The notes under the pieces were generated by a model. It worked only from the letters and a program-made list of their open reading frames with translations, did no database searches and was not told the DNA's origin. 64,000 bases of DNA from Hamiltosporidium tvaerminnensis. Taxonomy: Eukaryota; Microsporidia; Dubosqiidae. The position numbers were made by a program, and so were the translations under genes. This document shows positions 61,236 through 64,000 of the stretch, one piece after another. The stretch's first letter is position 1. Each line of letters opens with the position of its first letter. The stretch is taken from assembly GCA_022605425.2 (NCBI GenBank), contig CM061256.1, forward strand, positions 1-64,000, written 5' to 3'.

Positions 61236-61673
61236 TTATTCACTTATTATTCCTTTTTCTATTGCTTTTCTTATAACTTTTATAGTTTTTGTATAAATTA
61301 ATTTATCTTTATTTTCTAAGATTTCTTTTATACTTAAAAAAATTCTTTTTCTTTTATTTTTTTCTTCCCAATTGGTTTGTATATGGTTCACATTTAAAAG
61401 GTACCACTGACATGTACTGTCCTTATAAAATGGTTCTATATTACTTATAACACCTGTTATACCTGCTTCTTCAAGAGTCTCTCTTAAGGCTGTTTGTATA
61501 GGTGTTTCGATACCTTCTATTCCACCTTTGGGTAATACAAATTCTTTTCGTTTTGTACTAGAAATTAGTATTATTTTATTGTCAGGTAGAAGTGGTAATG
61601 TACCGGAACGAAGACGTATTTTTTTCATTTTTTTTGTGGTAAGAAACAGTAAGATGTAGATAAGGAGTGGCAT
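61236..61673 (-). CDS. Nudix hydrolase, probable diphosphoinositol/dinucleotide polyphosphate type
   Basis: A 145-residue protein with a clear Nudix box at residues 50-72 (G-x5-E-x7-RET-LEEAGI; the catalytic Glu pair is present), preceded by RLRSGTLPL and FVLPKGG. The PKGG...ETPIQTALRET context and the later NWEEKNKRKRIFLSIKE stretch fit the DIPP/Aps1 branch, which cleaves diphosphoinositol polyphosphates and diadenosine polyphosphates. The exact substrate cannot be fixed from sequence. Start is uncertain: the first ATG (61673) adds a hydrophobic MPLLIYILLFL leader unusual for this family, while the second (61628, MKKIRLRSG) gives a normal 130-residue protein. Both ATGs follow an ACCACA and neither has a CCC signal. 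The gene lies between two LINE fragments that point at it from both sides. Confidence 0.85.
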   Translation of the reverse strand: MPLLIYILLFLTTKKMKKIRLRSGTLPLLPDNKIILISSTKRKEFVLPKGGIEGIETPIQTALRETLEEAGITGVISNIEPFYKDSTCQWYLLNVNHIQTNWEEKNKRKRIFLSIKEILENKDKLIYTKTIKVIRKAIEKGIISE

Positions 61674-61886
61674 TGTGGTGTTTTTTGTTTTTTTTTATTG
61701 GTTTTTTATATTATGATTGGTCTTGTTTTGATTTTATTGGTTTTGATTTTCTTTTTTAGTTATTAATTGGTTAATCGGTTTCTTGATTTAATAAATGTTT
61801 TGATTTACATTTAATTTGTGTTTACATTTAATTTATGTTTTAAATTTAAAAATTAAATTATTAATTAATCTTTTCTTTTCTTTTAT

Positions 61887-62920
61887 ATTTATTTAATAAA
61901 ATTCTGGGTTAAAATATTTTTACCTTTTTTTTTATGTTTTCTTCTACCTCTTTAACCACTTTTGTCTCTTCTTCCAAATCCGACTTTTTATTTATGTTAT
62001 TGGTTGGTTCCTCCTTGTGAAATAAGGGGTGCTTTATTTTTTGGTTTAAAATTTTTTGCATCATCTTCCGCTCTCTTCTCTTCTTTTAAAGGGGGTGTTG
62101 GTTCCTGATGCATCTCAGCTCCTAAAATAAAACCCAATGATGCACTCTCCTAGGTCTCTTCGGCATTTAGTCCTGACTCAAGTCCTCTTCGTCGATCAAA
62201 GGAAATTGTTTCGACTGTCTTCTTTAGTACTATAGACTGAATGTATGCCTCTACATTCATGGTAATTTCTAGTCTTTTAAGGTGTGATTTATGTTATTTA
62301 GTCACAATATCGTCCCAAGTCATCACATTAGGAATTATCTCAACACTACACTTATAAATAAGACCCAACTCATTGGCTAGCAGGTCATACTTCCTAAGTT
62401 TTTCAGTTTCAACTATTTGAAGTGAATCTTGCAAAGTGATTCTTGCTTCAATGAGTGTTATCTTATTCTTCTTCTTATCTAAAATAAATATGTCGGGTAT
62501 GTTATTCCGAATTTTAACATCAGTTTTAATTCTGGTGTCCACTCTTATCTCTGCATACTCATTATCAAGAATTTCTTGAACTGAGTGACTCCTAATTCGT
62601 TTTGAAGACTTAAACTTATATCTATTTAAGAGAAGTAAGTGTAGGCATCTAGCCACTTCATTATGCCGTCTGGTGTAGTCATGGCCTAGCATTTTTTCAC
62701 ATCGAGTTGCTAGATGATCTATAGTCTTACAAGATTTATTGCAATGTTAGTACATACCATCTGCACCCCAGAATACATTTCTATCCTGGATATAGCAGAA
62801 CACAGCTTCATTTCATAGCCTAATATTTCCTCCCTTTAGCCATCTTGAAGAGTCACTAACACTCAAAAGCTCATTTTTTCTTGCATTATATAACTTTGAA
62901 TGGAGTTTTCGTTTTAGCCT
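61887..62920 (-). mobile_element. 5'-truncated R2-like LINE, second copy
   Basis: Minus-strand copy of the same LINE, truncated further in, at about 62920, just before SSRWLK. It retains the zinc knuckle region (first Cys pair damaged: a stop falls where C-x-H should be), YTRRHNEVARCLHLLL, NIPDIFILDKKKNKITLIEARI (endonuclease) and the C-terminal segments. The longest open piece is 62294-62692, closed by a stop at the IVTK position. Further stops lie downstream. The 3' end ATTTATTTAATAAAATTCTG (61887 on, + strand) is the exact complement of the end of the copy at 60351-60376. The two copies form a large inverted pair around the Nudix gene. Confidence 0.85.
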
Positions 62921-63128
62921 TTTATAAATACAATGATTTATTTTTAAAATATAAGATTGGTAAAGTAATTATACGAGTGAAATATACCAATATAAAGCAA
63001 AATTCTATTTTCTATTCTTAGTTTTATTAATATTACTTACGAATTTTAAGAAAAATATTTTTATGAATTGTAAAGAAATAATTATTTTTGATTCCTAAAA
63101 AAAAGTAAAAGATTTAAATCCCATTTTT
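62921..63128. other. AT-rich spacer
   Basis: Separates the truncated LINE from the proteasome gene. It holds only the presumed 3' untranslated part of the proteasome gene. Confidence 0.4.
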
Positions 63129-63818
63129 TTATTCCAAATATTTTTCAGCCTCAACAGAGAAAGTTTTTCCATCTTTAAGACAAAAAATATCTACGTTTTC
63201 TTGATTCAATGCCCCACTTTCAGGATGTGCATTTTTAAGAGCTGCTATCCCGACACGTATAAGTCCTTCCAAATCAAGTTCATTGAGACTATTCACCTCA
63301 CTTTCTAGGATGGTACGCGCAGATTGTGACCTATTTCCTATGCTCATAGCATGTGCTTCTCTTATACGTCCAGTTGGTTCAAACTCAATAAGTCTAATAC
63401 CTTCTGATTGTGTCATAAGTAAACCACTCACCCCATACAATCTTGTACCAGAATACATCGTTCTAAATGAAGCTTCTACACACAAATCATCAAAAACAGA
63501 CAAATGACTTATATTTCTATCTCTTATAACTTCTTCAGAAACACTTTTTTTGATTAAATAATCTACAATTTCTAATCCATCATTTGTAATTCCAGAAAAG
63601 GTAAAAAGTGAAGAATCATTTATTTTATAAACTTTTTTGTTGTAATATGAAATATCATTTAACTGTCCTTTATAACCTATCATTACACCACATTCATTGT
63701 TTTTTAGTGCGATTGAAACATTACCGAGCTCAACTGTCTTTTTTATGTAATCGAGCGGCTTTACTTTTCCTTCTGGTGTAAATACAGAAACATAGTTATA
63801 ATCTGTTATTGAAGACAT
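63129..63818 (-). CDS. PRE5: 20S proteasome subunit alpha-6 (PSMA1/Pre5 type)
   Basis: A 229-residue alpha subunit of the 20S proteasome core. The N-terminal alpha signature is present in divergent form: YNYVSVFTPEGKVKPLDYIKKTVELG (residues 7-32; usual YD...FSPEGR..QVEYA). Then come VSIALKNNECGVMIGYK (34-50), KVYKINDSSLFTFSGITND (62-80) and LYGVSGLLM (127-135). The stretch AMSIGNRSQSARTILE (157-172) is the diagnostic IGARSQSARTYLE of the alpha-6 subunit. No catalytic Thr is expected in an alpha subunit. Length is slightly below the usual 235-260. The ATG at 63818 is preceded by GACCCTTAA, a CCC signal like that of eS19. It is the last gene in the window. Confidence 0.9.
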   Translation of the reverse strand: MSSITDYNYVSVFTPEGKVKPLDYIKKTVELGNVSIALKNNECGVMIGYKGQLNDISYYNKKVYKINDSSLFTFSGITNDGLEIVDYLIKKSVSEEVIRDRNISHLSVFDDLCVEASFRTMYSGTRLYGVSGLLMTQSEGIRLIEFEPTGRIREAHAMSIGNRSQSARTILESEVNSLNELDLEGLIRVGIAALKNAHPESGALNQENVDIFCLKDGKTFSVEAEKYLE

Positions 63819-63822
63819 TTAA

Positions 63823-63825
63823 GGG
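63823..63825 (-). promoter_or_regulatory. CCC signal before proteasome start
   Basis: The coding strand reads GTGACCCTTAAATG. CCC lies a few bases before the ATG, almost the same box as at eS19. Confidence 0.6.
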
Positions 63826-64000
63826 TCACTTAATTTGTTTTATCACAAAAAGAATTTTTAATGTTTTGATTTGAAAAAAAATGTAACTTTTTTAGGAAAA
63901 AGAAGTAGAAATTATTTTATAGAAAAAAATAATTTTAAATAAAAGGGTCTGCAACAATCCAAAGGAATGAATGTTACAAATATCAAAAGAAAAATACCAA

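Overview
This window is the left end of a eukaryotic chromosome. It opens with about 1.04 kb of perfect CCCTAA repeats (TTAGGG read outward) and continues into very AT-rich DNA. The gene content points to a microsporidian: short intron-less housekeeping genes (eS19, eIF1, a proteasome alpha subunit, Pho88/SND3, a Nudix hydrolase), a fungal WOPR transcription factor, a CCC-type signal just before several start codons, and decayed R2-like LINEs with the zinc-knuckle and restriction-like endonuclease layout seen in microsporidia. I cannot name the species. The AT content and the large amount of decayed DNA suggest one of the larger AT-rich microsporidian genomes.

Layout. 1-1037 is telomere. 1.2-5.7 kb holds a broken gene for a probably secreted protein and two decayed LINE fragments. 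6.7-14.7 kb is a compact gene island: a small membrane protein (8397-8657, -), eS19 (9805-10239, +), eIF1 (11265-11534, -) and a WOPR regulator (12400-13410, -). Arrays of 26-80 bp repeats separate them, built mostly on TAACACCC on the right-hand side of each gap and GGGTGTTA on the left. From 15 to 57 kb the DNA is gene-poor. It carries an unidentified GC-rich island (15.05-15.74 kb), another decayed LINE (36.9-38.2 kb) and six members of an unrecognised family of about 430-residue proteins with a hydrophobic leader. Three members are intact (16.8, 38.8 and 43.9 kb) and three are broken (25.3, 30.4 and 55.3 kb). All six lie on the minus strand, pointing at the telomere. From 57.6 kb a second housekeeping island begins: Pho88/SND3 (58015-58572, +), a 5'-truncated LINE (+), a Nudix hydrolase (61236-61673, -), a second 5'-truncated LINE (-), and proteasome alpha-6 (63129-63818, -).

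The housekeeping genes serve translation (eS19, eIF1), ER targeting (Pho88/SND3), protein turnover (proteasome) and probably nucleotide or inositol-pyrophosphate clean-up (Nudix). They form no operon or pathway. The two most unusual things are the six-member family, whose copies share a 40-bp block about 20 bp before the start codon, and the alternating strand bias of the gene island. There each gene has a G-poor left flank and a C-poor right flank whatever its direction, and inverted GGGTGTTA/TAACACCC pairs mark the switch points. I found no tRNA, recognisable rRNA, CRISPR array or intron.
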